NCBI RefSeq assembly: GCF_000786105.1
Contig: NZ_JTEV01000013.1
Location: 1 to 64,000, forward strand
DNA length: 64,000 nt
Direction of reading: 5' to 3'
Source of the DNA: Bdellovibrio sp. ArHS
Lineage (GTDB): Bacteria; Bdellovibrionota; Bdellovibrionia; Bdellovibrionales; Bdellovibrionaceae
The position numbers and the translations under genes were made by a program. The notes beneath the pieces were generated by a model. The model had not been told where the DNA came from. It did not search any database and worked only from the letters and a program-made list of their open reading frames with translations. Position 1 is the stretch's first letter. Every line of letters starts with the position of its first letter. This document shows positions 8,725 to 16,639 of the stretch, piece by piece.

Positions 8725-10596
8725 ATGATTAAAGAACTCAACGAAGAACAAATCCATTCGATGACACTTGCACAGAAGGATGAATGGTGGCTCAAGAACG
8801 TCTATAAGGGCGATATGCCTCAGCTGACCCTTCGCTCCGCTTTAACGGGGATGATTCTTGGGGGCGTTCTTAGTCTGACCAATCTTTATATTGGAATTAA
8901 AACCGGATGGACCTTGGGCGTCGGCATTTCTTCTGTGATTCTTTCCTTTGCCTTTTTCAAATTGATGGATCGTTTAAAACTTGGTTCGCACATGTCGATT
9001 TTAGAAAACAATGCCATGCAAAGTATTGCGACGAGTGCGGGTTACATGACAGCTCCCATGATGGCGTCCATTCCGGCCTACATGATGGTGACTGGAGAAG
9101 TGATCCCGATGTGGCAGACCTTCTGGTGGATTGTTGTGCTTGCAGTGTTGGGTGTTCTTTTTGCCTTTCCACTTAAGAAGCGTTTTATCAATGAAGAACA
9201 AATGCCCTTTCCCGAAGGATATGCCGCCGGTGTTGTTCTGGACAGCTTGCATTCTGAAGACGGTAAGCAGGGAATGTTTAAGGCCAAACTTCTAATGAGT
9301 GGAGCGGGAATTTCCGCATTGATGGAGATTTTAAGAGCAGATGCGGTTTTGGCCGCTATCAAAGTTCCATTTTTGGCTCTGCCTCACTATTGGGATGATT
9401 TCATCTATAAATTTGCGACGCCAAAAATTTTGGGCAGCCCGCTTAAAGACCTGACGATCCAGTTCGATACGTCCATCGTAATGATGGGAACAGGTGGACT
9501 GATGAGCATGAAAACAGCGATGTCCATATTGCTTGGCGGCTTCCTTAATTATTTTGTGCTGGCGCCAATTATGATCAGCAATGGCGTAATTCCCGAGGCT
9601 AAATTCAAGGCGATCACAATGTGGGCGCTGTGGGGCGGGGCGGCCATTATGACAACGTCGTCTCTATATTCTTTCTTCTCCAAACCTCAGATCTTGATAG
9701 AAACTTTCCGCAAGGGTCTTGCGAAGAAAAAAGATAAGAGTGCTGATCCTCTGGAAAAAATTGAACTGCCGATGTGGGTCTTCGCGGTGGGTATTCCTAT
9801 AGTGAGTGCGATCACAATTTATTTGGGCCACGTGTGGTTTGGAATTCACTATTGGTTGGGACTTTTGGCGATTCCATTAGTCTTCGTCTTTACGCTGATT
9901 GCGGTTACTTCAACGGGTCTTACCGGAATCACTCCGGGTGGTGCTTTGGGTAAACTTACGCAGATCACCTATGGTGTTATGGCTCCTGGTAATGTGACGA
10001 CAAACCTGATGACGGCGGGAATCACTTCTGAAGTCTCCCTGAATGCCAGCAATCTGCTGATGGATATTAAGCCGGGATACATGTTGGGAGGAAAGCCGCG
10101 CCATCAAGCGGTGGGACACGTATTGGGAATTTTTGCCGGTGGCCTGGTCGCAGTTCCCGTTTTCTATTCTTTATTCCACGGTGATGTTTCTTTATTCACC
10201 TCGGAAGCTTTGCCTCTTCCGGGAGCTTCTATCTGGAAGGGCGTCGCTGAAGTTTTGACGAAGGGCTTAAACAACCTTCATCCGACAGCGCAAATGGCCG
10301 CCGGTATCGGCGCGGTTGCGGGTATTGTGATCGAAATTCTGAACAAAAAAACCAAAGGCCGCTTCCCGCTGTCCGGTGTGGGTTTAGGATTGGGGTTCGT
10401 CTTGCGCTTTGTGGACGCTTGGTCGATGGCATTGGGGACTTTGTTGTTCTGGATCGCCCGTAAACGTTACAAGGATAAAAGCAGCTTTGGATACCGCGCC
10501 TTTGTAGAAAACCAAGAGACCTTAGCTGCGGGAGTCATCGCTGGTGGTTCTATCATCGGAATTATTCTGATTCTTCTGGAAAATGCCGTCGGCTAG
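8725..10596 (+). CDS. OPT family oligopeptide/metal-chelate transporter
   Basis: 623 residues and about 14-16 hydrophobic segments. The N-terminal [20 protein letters not shown] and [11 protein letters not shown] are hallmark OPT segments, and later [20 protein letters not shown] and [19 protein letters not shown] follow the same family. Bacterial OPT proteins are thought to import peptides or siderophore-like chelates by proton symport; the substrate here is open. The ATG 8725 follows GGAGG; an in-frame codon at 8674 is rejected. The stop is 8 bases from the next gene, so they are probably cotranscribed. Confidence 0.92.
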   Translation: MIKELNEEQIHSMTLAQKDEWWLKNVYKGDMPQLTLRSALTGMILGGVLSLTNLYIGIKTGWTLGVGISSVILSFAFFKLMDRLKLGSHMSILENNAMQSIATSAGYMTAPMMASIPAYMMVTGEVIPMWQTFWWIVVLAVLGVLFAFPLKKRFINEEQMPFPEGYAAGVVLDSLHSEDGKQGMFKAKLLMSGAGISALMEILRADAVLAAIKVPFLALPHYWDDFIYKFATPKILGSPLKDLTIQFDTSIVMMGTGGLMSMKTAMSILLGGFLNYFVLAPIMISNGVIPEAKFKAITMWALWGGAAIMTTSSLYSFFSKPQILIETFRKGLAKKKDKSADPLEKIELPMWVFAVGIPIVSAITIYLGHVWFGIHYWLGLLAIPLVFVFTLIAVTSTGLTGITPGGALGKLTQITYGVMAPGNVTTNLMTAGITSEVSLNASNLLMDIKPGYMLGGKPRHQAVGHVLGIFAGGLVAVPVFYSLFHGDVSLFTSEALPLPGASIWKGVAEVLTKGLNNLHPTAQMAAGIGAVAGIVIEILNKKTKGRFPLSGVGLGLGFVLRFVDAWSMALGTLLFWIARKRYKDKSSFGYRAFVENQETLAAGVIAGGSIIGIILILLENAVG

Positions 10597-10604
10597 GAGA
10601 GATT

Positions 10605-10970
10605 TTGGAAGAGCTGAATGATTTTTCTAAAAAGGTTATTCATTTCATTCAGAAAATTCCTTTGGGTCAAGTTGCCACCTACGGCCAAATCGCGAAACTT
10701 GCGGGAAAACCACAAGGTTCGCGGGGGGTCGCTTGGATTCTTCATTCCTCTTCTAAAGCCCACAAACTGCCTTGGCACAGAGTGATTAACTCTCAAGGGA
10801 AAATTTCTTTTCCCGAGGCTTCCGCTGCTTTTAAAAAACAGAAAGCTCTTTTGCGCCACGAAGGCGTCGTCTTTTTAGATAAAAACAAAATCGATCTAAA
10901 AAAGTTTCAGTGGAAGAAAGAAGTTTCTAAAAAGAAAAGCTTGCGCTCGCCACGCATGTTCACCGCTTAA
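10605..10970 (+). CDS. atl: Alkyltransferase-like protein (ATL)
   Basis: 121 residues of the MGMT DNA-binding domain fold. Where O6-alkylguanine-DNA alkyltransferase has PCHRV with the alkyl-accepting Cys, this protein has PWHRVI at residues 56-61. A Trp in that place defines the ATL group, which binds O6-alkylguanine and hands the lesion to nucleotide excision repair rather than reversing it. GQVATYGQIAKLAGKPQGSR near residue 21 and GVAWIL fit the family. The start is TTG with AGGAGA five bases upstream. A basic tail of about 25 residues extends past the core. Its position 8 bases after an OPT transporter is unexpected. Confidence 0.88.
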   Translation: MEELNDFSKKVIHFIQKIPLGQVATYGQIAKLAGKPQGSRGVAWILHSSSKAHKLPWHRVINSQGKISFPEASAAFKKQKALLRHEGVVFLDKNKIDLKKFQWKKEVSKKKSLRSPRMFTA

Positions 10971-11000
10971 ATTTTTCCTGAGTATTTTCACTTATAGCTT

Positions 11001-11027
11001 TAAAATCCTTGGCGGGCGCGGATTTTA
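11001..11027. repeat. Short inverted repeat, possible weak terminator
   Basis: TAAAATCC and GGATTTTA arms of 8 bp with an 11-base GC-rich loop. No good T run follows, so its role after the ATL gene or before the next lipoprotein is unclear. Confidence 0.35.
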
Positions 11028-11108
11028 TGAAGTCTTTAGTCCATATATAGTCCAGCGTTTGGCCCTTGGGGGTTTTAAGTTACACGTCTGTCACTTAAGA
11101 CTTTACCA

Positions 11109-11888
11109 ATGCAAAAACACAAGACTTTCACAAAAAAAATTAAAGGCGGTTTTTCGATTCTATTAATTTCTTCCGCACTTCTGGGTCTAGGATGTGCGCA
11201 GTCCTCTGGTGATGGTGAGTGGGCTTCAGGAGAACCCGATGATACCTCTCAAGGAACAACGTCTCCTGGCTATACAGATGCCCCGGGAACTATTACGACC
11301 CCGACCGAGCCTCCTTTGGCGGGATTGTATTTTTCGTTTAAGCCTGGCACGACTCAGCTTGCCTACGGTCCGGGAGTCACTTGGAATGGCTGCGATTCGG
11401 CAGCAGTCGTGCGCGGAGGATACGATAGTGACACTAAATGTGGTAACGGGACGATTCATCCGAACTATGCGACGCATTTGAATAAACATTTCTTTGGCTG
11501 TGTCGAGGCAGCGGCGCTTGCTGCAAATTATCCTCAGCCTGAACGGGTTTTTATTCGTCACTGGGGAACATATGTTAATCGAAATGCCAGAAACTCTTCC
11601 AGCTTAAGTATGCATGCGTACGCGCGTGCTATCGACATCGTGAAGTTTCTTATTTACGATCGAACGGGTGGCGTAACATCAGTCAGCACTCATGTTCGGG
11701 ATTTCACGGGAACGACCAAGACATTCTACAACGCTTTTCGACAGTGCTGGAAAGATACGATGCCTTCGAAGTGTCAACCAGGGCAGCGTGAATACGCGGG
11801 ATCTATTGGAATTCCGGGGTCGGCATTAGGCGGTAACGATCTTCATAATGATCATATCCATCTTTCTTTTCCACTATGTGCGGGGTGA
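11109..11888 (+). CDS. Lipoprotein with LAS-type (extensin-like/M15-like) domain
   Basis: 259 residues. Lipoprotein signal with lipobox LGLGC (Cys 29), then a Thr/Pro/Gly-rich linker to about residue 75. The folded part carries SMHAYARAIDI and HNDHIHLSF. These match the His-x6-Asp and His-x-His zinc ligands of the LAS fold shared by extensin-like proteins and D-Ala-D-Ala peptidases (M15). Peptidoglycan cleavage is a reasonable but unproven role. Several cysteines (such as NGCDS, TKCGN, FFGC, QCWKD, SKCQ and PLCAG) suggest disulphides. A small exported protein follows with a 2-base gap. Confidence 0.75.
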   Translation: MQKHKTFTKKIKGGFSILLISSALLGLGCAQSSGDGEWASGEPDDTSQGTTSPGYTDAPGTITTPTEPPLAGLYFSFKPGTTQLAYGPGVTWNGCDSAAVVRGGYDSDTKCGNGTIHPNYATHLNKHFFGCVEAAALAANYPQPERVFIRHWGTYVNRNARNSSSLSMHAYARAIDIVKFLIYDRTGGVTSVSTHVRDFTGTTKTFYNAFRQCWKDTMPSKCQPGQREYAGSIGIPGSALGGNDLHNDHIHLSFPLCAG

Positions 11889-11890
11889 CT

Positions 11891-12334
11891 ATGACTCTCT
11901 ATTCAAAATATCTATTAGTTTTTTCAACTTTAACATTTTCTCTAACCTCTTTGGCTGCCAGTGATATGGTTGGTGAAAAATCAATATCTTTGCAAAATGG
12001 CCGGGGGCAGGCTTTAGTGTCTTCGCGAATCGTGGAAGAAAAGTTGGGCCGGCCCTATTCAGTGGAACTGAAGGTCAGTTGTGGGCCTAAGGTGCCGCAC
12101 TGGCAAAGTCTTCCAATCTTGGATTCAGAGTCCGTGTGCGATGTGAAACCGCAATCGGCGAAGCTTTCAGCAGATGGGAAATACATTTCAGTGATGATCC
12201 GGGAAACTGATGCAGATTCTTTTAATAAGCTTTCTCAGATGGCAGATGCGCGGCAACTGGGCGAGATGAAACCAAAATGCCAGAAGGCGGGGAAAGAGTT
12301 TCGTTTTTCCGTCGAACAATACTGTCAAAAGTAA
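11891..12334 (+). CDS. Small exported protein of unknown function
   Basis: 147 residues with a clear signal peptide (YLLVFSTLTFSLTSLAA) and four cysteines in the mature part (SCGPK, SVCDVK, PKCQK, QYCQK), enough for two disulphides. I do not recognise a family. The ATG 11891 comes 2 bases after the stop of the LAS-type lipoprotein and GGGGTG serves as a weak ribosome site. Such tight coupling suggests that the two act together in the periplasm, for example as enzyme and partner; this is inference. Confidence 0.7.
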   Translation: MTLYSKYLLVFSTLTFSLTSLAASDMVGEKSISLQNGRGQALVSSRIVEEKLGRPYSVELKVSCGPKVPHWQSLPILDSESVCDVKPQSAKLSADGKYISVMIRETDADSFNKLSQMADARQLGEMKPKCQKAGKEFRFSVEQYCQK

Positions 12335-12338
12335 AAAC

Positions 12339-12369
12339 GGAATATCCCCGAGACTATCGGGGATATTCC
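12339..12369. terminator. Bidirectional intrinsic terminator
   Basis: Perfect 13-bp stem GGAATATCCCCGA / TCGGGGATATTCC with a 5-base loop, flanked by A and T runs, between convergent genes. Confidence 0.9.
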
Positions 12370-12384
12370 ACTAAAAAACCTGGA

Positions 12385-13035
12385 TCATTGCACGGTAATC
12401 CATACATTGCTGACGCCGTTCGCTCGCACTAAGCGATTGAACGTGTACGCGTTGTCGGGATGCATGCGGATACATCCGTGCGATGCCCGGGTTCCGAGCT
12501 TAGGCCAATTCGATCGTGGTGTACCATGAAGGGCAAAACCACCTCGAATAAAAACGGCATAAGGCATGTTCCCTAATCCATTATAGTCTCCTCCAGGATA
12601 TTTGCTAGAGGTGTAGCGGTCATAGATACGTCCATCTGGATGTTTGTCAAAGTTCGGCGTACCGTAGCCACTGATTCCCGTAGAAACGGGCCAAGAGCCG
12701 CGCAAACTCCCATTCACATACAGGTACATTCTCTGAGTTTCCTTTACAACTTGGGCCCAAACTGCGCAGTTTGCTCTTCGACAAGTTGCCAGGCCAATAA
12801 TGTCATTGATAAAAGCGTCGGAAAGATGGGCCGGTTTTCCGGTCTCTTCTTCATAAATTCTATCGTAGTATTCTAAGGTTTCTTCAATATTAGGGTCAAA
12901 GGGGTTCAATTCTTCGATCATATTGGGAATGCGTTCGTCTTCAGCCAAAGCTTCAGCGGTTTGTGCGTTCGCTTGAAGATTAATGCCAAAAAGTAGTGAG
13001 ACAACAAAAGTCGTTATCTTCAGCCCTGTTTTCAT
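12385..13035 (-). CDS. L,D-transpeptidase (YkuD domain)
   Basis: 216 residues. A signal peptide (1-24) precedes a spacer and a YkuD domain at about 92-215. The catalytic triad motif is complete: FALHGT with His 170, then TRASHGCIRMHPDNA with His 186 and Cys 188. The enzymes form 3-3 cross-links or attach proteins to meso-diaminopimelate in peptidoglycan. Bdellovibrio uses several such enzymes to remodel its own and prey walls (known for the genus); which role this one has is not visible. An AGGAGGTG ribosome site precedes the ATG. It faces the LAS-type lipoprotein pair. Confidence 0.93.
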   Translation of the reverse strand: MKTGLKITTFVVSLLFGINLQANAQTAEALAEDERIPNMIEELNPFDPNIEETLEYYDRIYEEETGKPAHLSDAFINDIIGLATCRRANCAVWAQVVKETQRMYLYVNGSLRGSWPVSTGISGYGTPNFDKHPDGRIYDRYTSSKYPGGDYNGLGNMPYAVFIRGGFALHGTPRSNWPKLGTRASHGCIRMHPDNAYTFNRLVRANGVSNVWITVQ

Positions 13036-13229
13036 AAAACACCTCCTGTGTTTATGTGATTGATTCCGTCTTCAATCTTACTGCTCGTGTACAACACCGG
13101 ATGGCGGTCTTAAGGCGCTTGACATGCAATTCTTAAGTTTTCAGTCCTCTGCAGAGCCTGTTTCCTGGAAGGCTGGAAACATTTGCGCACCGAAGTCGGG
13201 AGGCTGTATTTGTCAGAAATCTATGTTAA

Positions 13230-13736
13230 ATGTTTAAATCTATGGAAAATTCAGTCTGTTGTTCATGTCAAAAGCCGAAAGCGACGCTAGAGTGCGGTCA
13301 TTGCAAAAGCGCCGTTTGTAAGAACTGTGCCCAATTTTTAGAGAAAGAAACGTTTTCTTTCCTGCCGACTCTTCCCGCAGAGTTGTCTCACAGCACCTAT
13401 TGTGGTTCTTGTTACGATGCTCAGGTGGCGCCGCAGTTGGCGGACTACAATCAAACAATGGAAGAGGCGAAGAACATCGCGGTCTTTTTCAAAACGCAGA
13501 CAAAAGAAACCCGACTTCTTAAACGCAAAGAAAAGCCCGTTAAGGTCAAAGACTGTCCCGACCGCGAAGAAACCCTTCTGAGATTGGCGTTCCTGGCGGC
13601 CCAAGCGAAGTTCAACGGACTGTTGGATGTCGATATTCAATCTGAAAAAGTTTTGCAGGGTCGCTATCAAACGACAAAGTGGAGCGGCACAGGCATTCCC
13701 GTGCAATTGGAATCGAAAAGGCTGCTGCCAAAATGA
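13230..13736 (+). CDS. Cys-rich zinc-binding protein, unknown
   Basis: 168 residues. The first 62 residues hold paired cysteines and His (CCSCQ, LECGHCKS, VCKNC, YCGSC) in the spacing of a B-box or treble-clef zinc module. The C-terminal half, with LRLAFLAAQAKFNGLLDVD and YQTTKWSGTGIP, reminds me of small YbjQ-like repeats but is not a firm match. ATG 13230 and ATG 13242 are both possible; neither has a clear ribosome site. The stop overlaps the next start (ATGA at 13733-13736), so this gene and the YcaQ-like one are translated together, which hints at a nucleic-acid role. Confidence 0.75.
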   Translation: MFKSMENSVCCSCQKPKATLECGHCKSAVCKNCAQFLEKETFSFLPTLPAELSHSTYCGSCYDAQVAPQLADYNQTMEEAKNIAVFFKTQTKETRLLKRKEKPVKVKDCPDREETLLRLAFLAAQAKFNGLLDVDIQSEKVLQGRYQTTKWSGTGIPVQLESKRLLPK

Positions 13737-14914
13737 AGTTGACGCAAGCGCGGGCGCGCCATTTGTGGATTCACGCGCAACGCCTGGACGAAGTGTCGCC
13801 CTTTGGATCTGGTCCCCAGGCTACGGTGGATGCCATTGATCATCTGGGTTACGTTCAGATCGACACCATTCATGTCATTGAACGCTGTCATCATCACATT
13901 CTGTATTCGCGAATTCCCAAATACCACAAGCAGGATTTGCACACGGCCCAAACTTTGAATAAAGAAGTTTTCGAATACTGGACCCATGCATTGGCTTATA
14001 TACCGACAAAAGACTTTCGCTTTTTCATGAATGACATGAAAAGAAGGCGACTGCAGCCATCGCGCTGGTACCAAAGTGTGAAAAAGACAGATCTGCAAAA
14101 GGTTCTTCGTCTTATTAAAAATGAAGGCGCTCTTTCAATCCGTGACATCGAAGACGACGTGCTGGTGGAAAAAGATCATCCCTGGGTCAGTCGCAAGCCC
14201 TCAAAAAAGGCTCTGGATCTGGCTTTCAACGGAGGACTGATCACGGTGTCTGAAAGACTTGGCATGCTGAAGAAGTATGATCTGGTGGACCGCCATTTCG
14301 ACTGGGAAAAAAAGCCGAAAGCGGCGACGACGAAAGAAGTTTTTAACTATCTTCTGGATCGAGCTCTGCGCTCCCAGGCATTTGTTAGTTTGGATTCTAT
14401 CTGTCATCTTTATCCAAGTCGTAAACCTGAAATTCACCGCCTTATCGAACAAAGAGTGCGCAAGAAAGAACTGGTCGAAATCCAGATTGACGGCATTTCA
14501 AAATATCAGACATGGATTAGGCCGGAAGAGTTAGAAAAAGAATTAAAACCTCGGCCGTTAACCCACATTCTTTCACCCTTCGACCCTTTGATCATACAAA
14601 GAAAAAGACTTCAGGCGATTTTCGCTTACGAACACCGCTTTGAAGCTTACATTCCCAAAGAAAAACGAGTTTACGGTTATTTTGCGTTGCCCGTTCTTGT
14701 TGATGATGAAATCGTCGCTGCGTTGGATTTAAAGACGGACCGCCAGCAACAAAAGGTTTTAATTCAGAAGTGGACCTGGTTGGGAAAACACAAATCTCGA
14801 AATAATAAACGTCGGATCGAAGAAGAACTGCATCGTTTCGAAAAATTTCAACTTGCAAAAGAAGAGGGACACTTTGGTGCAGGACTTTCCAAAGCTCCTC
14901 AAGTCCGCAAATGA
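13733..14914 (+). CDS. ycaQ: YcaQ/AlkZ-like winged-helix DNA glycosylase
   Basis: 393 residues of the HTH_42 family. Tandem winged helices are followed by a beta-barrel-like C-terminus with LTHILSPFDPLIIQRKRLQ. The signature LGYVQIDTIHVIERCHHH (about 36-53) contains QID, the QxD form of the catalytic motif reported for YcaQ enzymes, as against QxQ in AlkZ. E. coli YcaQ removes bulky lesions and unhooks interstrand cross-links. It overlaps the zinc protein by 4 bases. Together with the ATL at 10.6 kb this makes two alkylation-damage genes within 4 kb. Confidence 0.9.
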   Translation: MKLTQARARHLWIHAQRLDEVSPFGSGPQATVDAIDHLGYVQIDTIHVIERCHHHILYSRIPKYHKQDLHTAQTLNKEVFEYWTHALAYIPTKDFRFFMNDMKRRRLQPSRWYQSVKKTDLQKVLRLIKNEGALSIRDIEDDVLVEKDHPWVSRKPSKKALDLAFNGGLITVSERLGMLKKYDLVDRHFDWEKKPKAATTKEVFNYLLDRALRSQAFVSLDSICHLYPSRKPEIHRLIEQRVRKKELVEIQIDGISKYQTWIRPEELEKELKPRPLTHILSPFDPLIIQRKRLQAIFAYEHRFEAYIPKEKRVYGYFALPVLVDDEIVAALDLKTDRQQQKVLIQKWTWLGKHKSRNNKRRIEEELHRFEKFQLAKEEGHFGAGLSKAPQVRK

Positions 14915-15052
14915 CATGAAATTTTGGGGCAAAATCCCCCGCTCAAGTGGAAAAAAGGGAGAACGTTTTTTCTCAAATTCAAGGAATGAGTTTAGAGGTT
15001 TGGCATTAATCGTGCTTTAGGAAAGTGCTGTTATCCTTTTCCAGTCCTGCAT

Positions 15053-15080
15053 GGGGCCCTGTCGTGGGGCCTCCTTATTT
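15053..15080 (+). terminator. Intrinsic terminator after ycaQ
   Basis: GGGGCCC pairs with GGGCCTC (one G-T) around a short loop and is followed by TCCTTATTTTTT. Confidence 0.65.
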
Positions 15081-15081
15081 T

Positions 15082-15579
15082 TTAGAATCCTTGGGCACTA
15101 TTTTCCGCTCTAAAGGATTCTTGCATTTCGCGTCTTAATTCATGAGTTAATTTGTCAACTTCTTCAGGCCGACCATGGAAGGCGGCCGGAGTATTCTGAA
15201 AGATGGAGATGCGCCAATGATCATCATCTTTCACGCTGACTAGAGTCTGAATTGCCGTCAGCTCGGGTAAGATATCGTTTTTTCCCGGCGGAATCATGCC
15301 AGCCACCGCATTTAGAACGGCAACCTCGGGCGCAATGAAGCGCACATTCCTGACGATATTAACAATCGACCCTGTTGGATGGTGAAAGAAAACCGTCGCC
15401 AGATGCTTTCCAATTTCTTCCTGGCCGGAAAGATGGCTGCCATCAAAACCAATCATATTGGCATCTTCAGAAAAAAGATCAGCCATATCTGCGGCACTTC
15501 TTTTGTTCCAGGCATTCAGCAGATTATGGTAAAGAATGCGAATCTGTGATTCTTCGCCAGTGTGAGCATGCAGATCCAC
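15082..15579 (-). CDS. SgcJ/EcaC-like NTF2-fold protein
   Basis: 165 residues of the SnoaL/DUF4440 cone fold. Helical start LLNAWNKRSAADMADLFSED, then SHLSGQEEIGKHLATVFF, and beta strands ending in DDDHWRISIFQNTPA, the usual end of SgcJ/EcaC proteins. These are often called oxidoreductases but mostly have no tested activity. GTG 15579 is chosen over GTG 15594 because GGGAGG lies 5 bases before it. It stands alone. Confidence 0.82.
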   Translation of the reverse strand: MDLHAHTGEESQIRILYHNLLNAWNKRSAADMADLFSEDANMIGFDGSHLSGQEEIGKHLATVFFHHPTGSIVNIVRNVRFIAPEVAVLNAVAGMIPPGKNDILPELTAIQTLVSVKDDDHWRISIFQNTPAAFHGRPEEVDKLTHELRREMQESFRAENSAQGF

Positions 15580-15670
15580 GGCCACCTCCCGCACGAGTTG
15601 ATAAGACCAGTGTGGAAGAGTTTTAGAAAGGTCGCAAGGCTAGCGGACAAATGACAGCAAGACCTTGGGG

Positions 15671-16636
15671 TTATTTCTTAAGAGCAAGATAGGGAAGATA
15701 TCCTGCGCCCAGCACTCCGGCATGATTCTTGGTTTTGGCGATTTCGATTTTGCACTCAAACATGGGATTCATTTGATGAATCATTTTTTTATAGTGAGAT
15801 TTCAAATCATTGAAATAAAGACTCTTGATTTTAATCAGCCCACCGCTCAGAAAGATTCTTTCCAAGTTATAGCCAATCGACAGATCGTAGCAGAGGCAAG
15901 CCAAAGCCCAGCCCATTTCTTTGAAAAGATCGTCGTACTTTCCATCTTTTGCTTCAACGAGCTCTTCGACCGAGTTTCCAGAAAAGCCTTTTTCCTTTGC
16001 GCGACGAAGAAGGCCCGTTCCGGAAGCGACTCCTTCGACGGTGCAATGGTGAAGTTGGTCGGGATGCTCTTGCAGTTTCTTAAAGTCGACAACCGTGTGG
16101 CCATATTCCGAGCCCATGCCCCGGCTCTGTGCGGGGAAGCCGTTAAAGATGACGCCGGAACCAACCCCAGTGCCTACGGTAACAACCGCAAAAGATTTCA
16201 TGCCTTGTCCTCCGCCGACCCAGCCCTCCGCCAAGGCGGCAGCGGTTCCGTCATGTTGAAAATGGACTTTCGTTTTAAAGCCGCGTGCCTGAATTTCTTT
16301 TGCGACCAGGTCACGAATAGGAACGATCTTCCATCCGGGATAGTTCATCGGATAGATCAGTTTCCCTTCTTCGGCATTGAGCGGGCCGGCACTGGCAAGA
16401 CCGATTCCCAGAAAATGTTTACCAGTGGTTTCTTTCGGAAAACGTTTTTTGAAATCCAGAGCAATGTCGGCCATCAGATTAATGACACGTTTTTGCGTCT
16501 GCGCCGCGGATTTTTCTCGTTTCATGTCGACGGGAACTTTTATGAAATCCAGCATCGTGCCGCTATTGTCCAAAAGAGCCGCTGCTAGTTTTGTTCCGCC
16601 CAGATCAAAGCCGATGGTGTATGTCTTCTTCTTCAT
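15671..16636 (-). CDS. ROK family sugar kinase (glucokinase-like)
   Basis: 321 residues. The ATP site GFDLGGTKLAAALLD is at the N-terminus, with a catalytic-region HDGTAAALAEGWVG and VTVGTGVGSGVIFNG. In most ROK proteins a Cys-x-Cys-Gly-x2-Gly-Cys zinc motif follows GHxxV; here the stretch reads GHTVVDFKKLQEHPDQLHHC and keeps only one Cys, so the zinc site is altered or absent. It is the last gene of the maltodextrin run, 3 bases after the amylase. Phosphorylation of glucose released from imported maltodextrin is the natural role, though repressor ROKs cannot act here since no DNA-binding domain is present. Confidence 0.87.
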   Translation of the reverse strand: MKKKTYTIGFDLGGTKLAAALLDNSGTMLDFIKVPVDMKREKSAAQTQKRVINLMADIALDFKKRFPKETTGKHFLGIGLASAGPLNAEEGKLIYPMNYPGWKIVPIRDLVAKEIQARGFKTKVHFQHDGTAAALAEGWVGGGQGMKSFAVVTVGTGVGSGVIFNGFPAQSRGMGSEYGHTVVDFKKLQEHPDQLHHCTVEGVASGTGLLRRAKEKGFSGNSVEELVEAKDGKYDDLFKEMGWALACLCYDLSIGYNLERIFLSGGLIKIKSLYFNDLKSHYKKMIHQMNPMFECKIEIAKTKNHAGVLGAGYLPYLALKK

Positions 16637-16639
16637 GAT

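Noticed and set aside
15665-16588. Long open frame on the plus strand antisense to the ROK kinase gene
   Set aside because: It mirrors the kinase codons, has no ribosome site and no recognisable domain, while the kinase on the other strand has full motifs.
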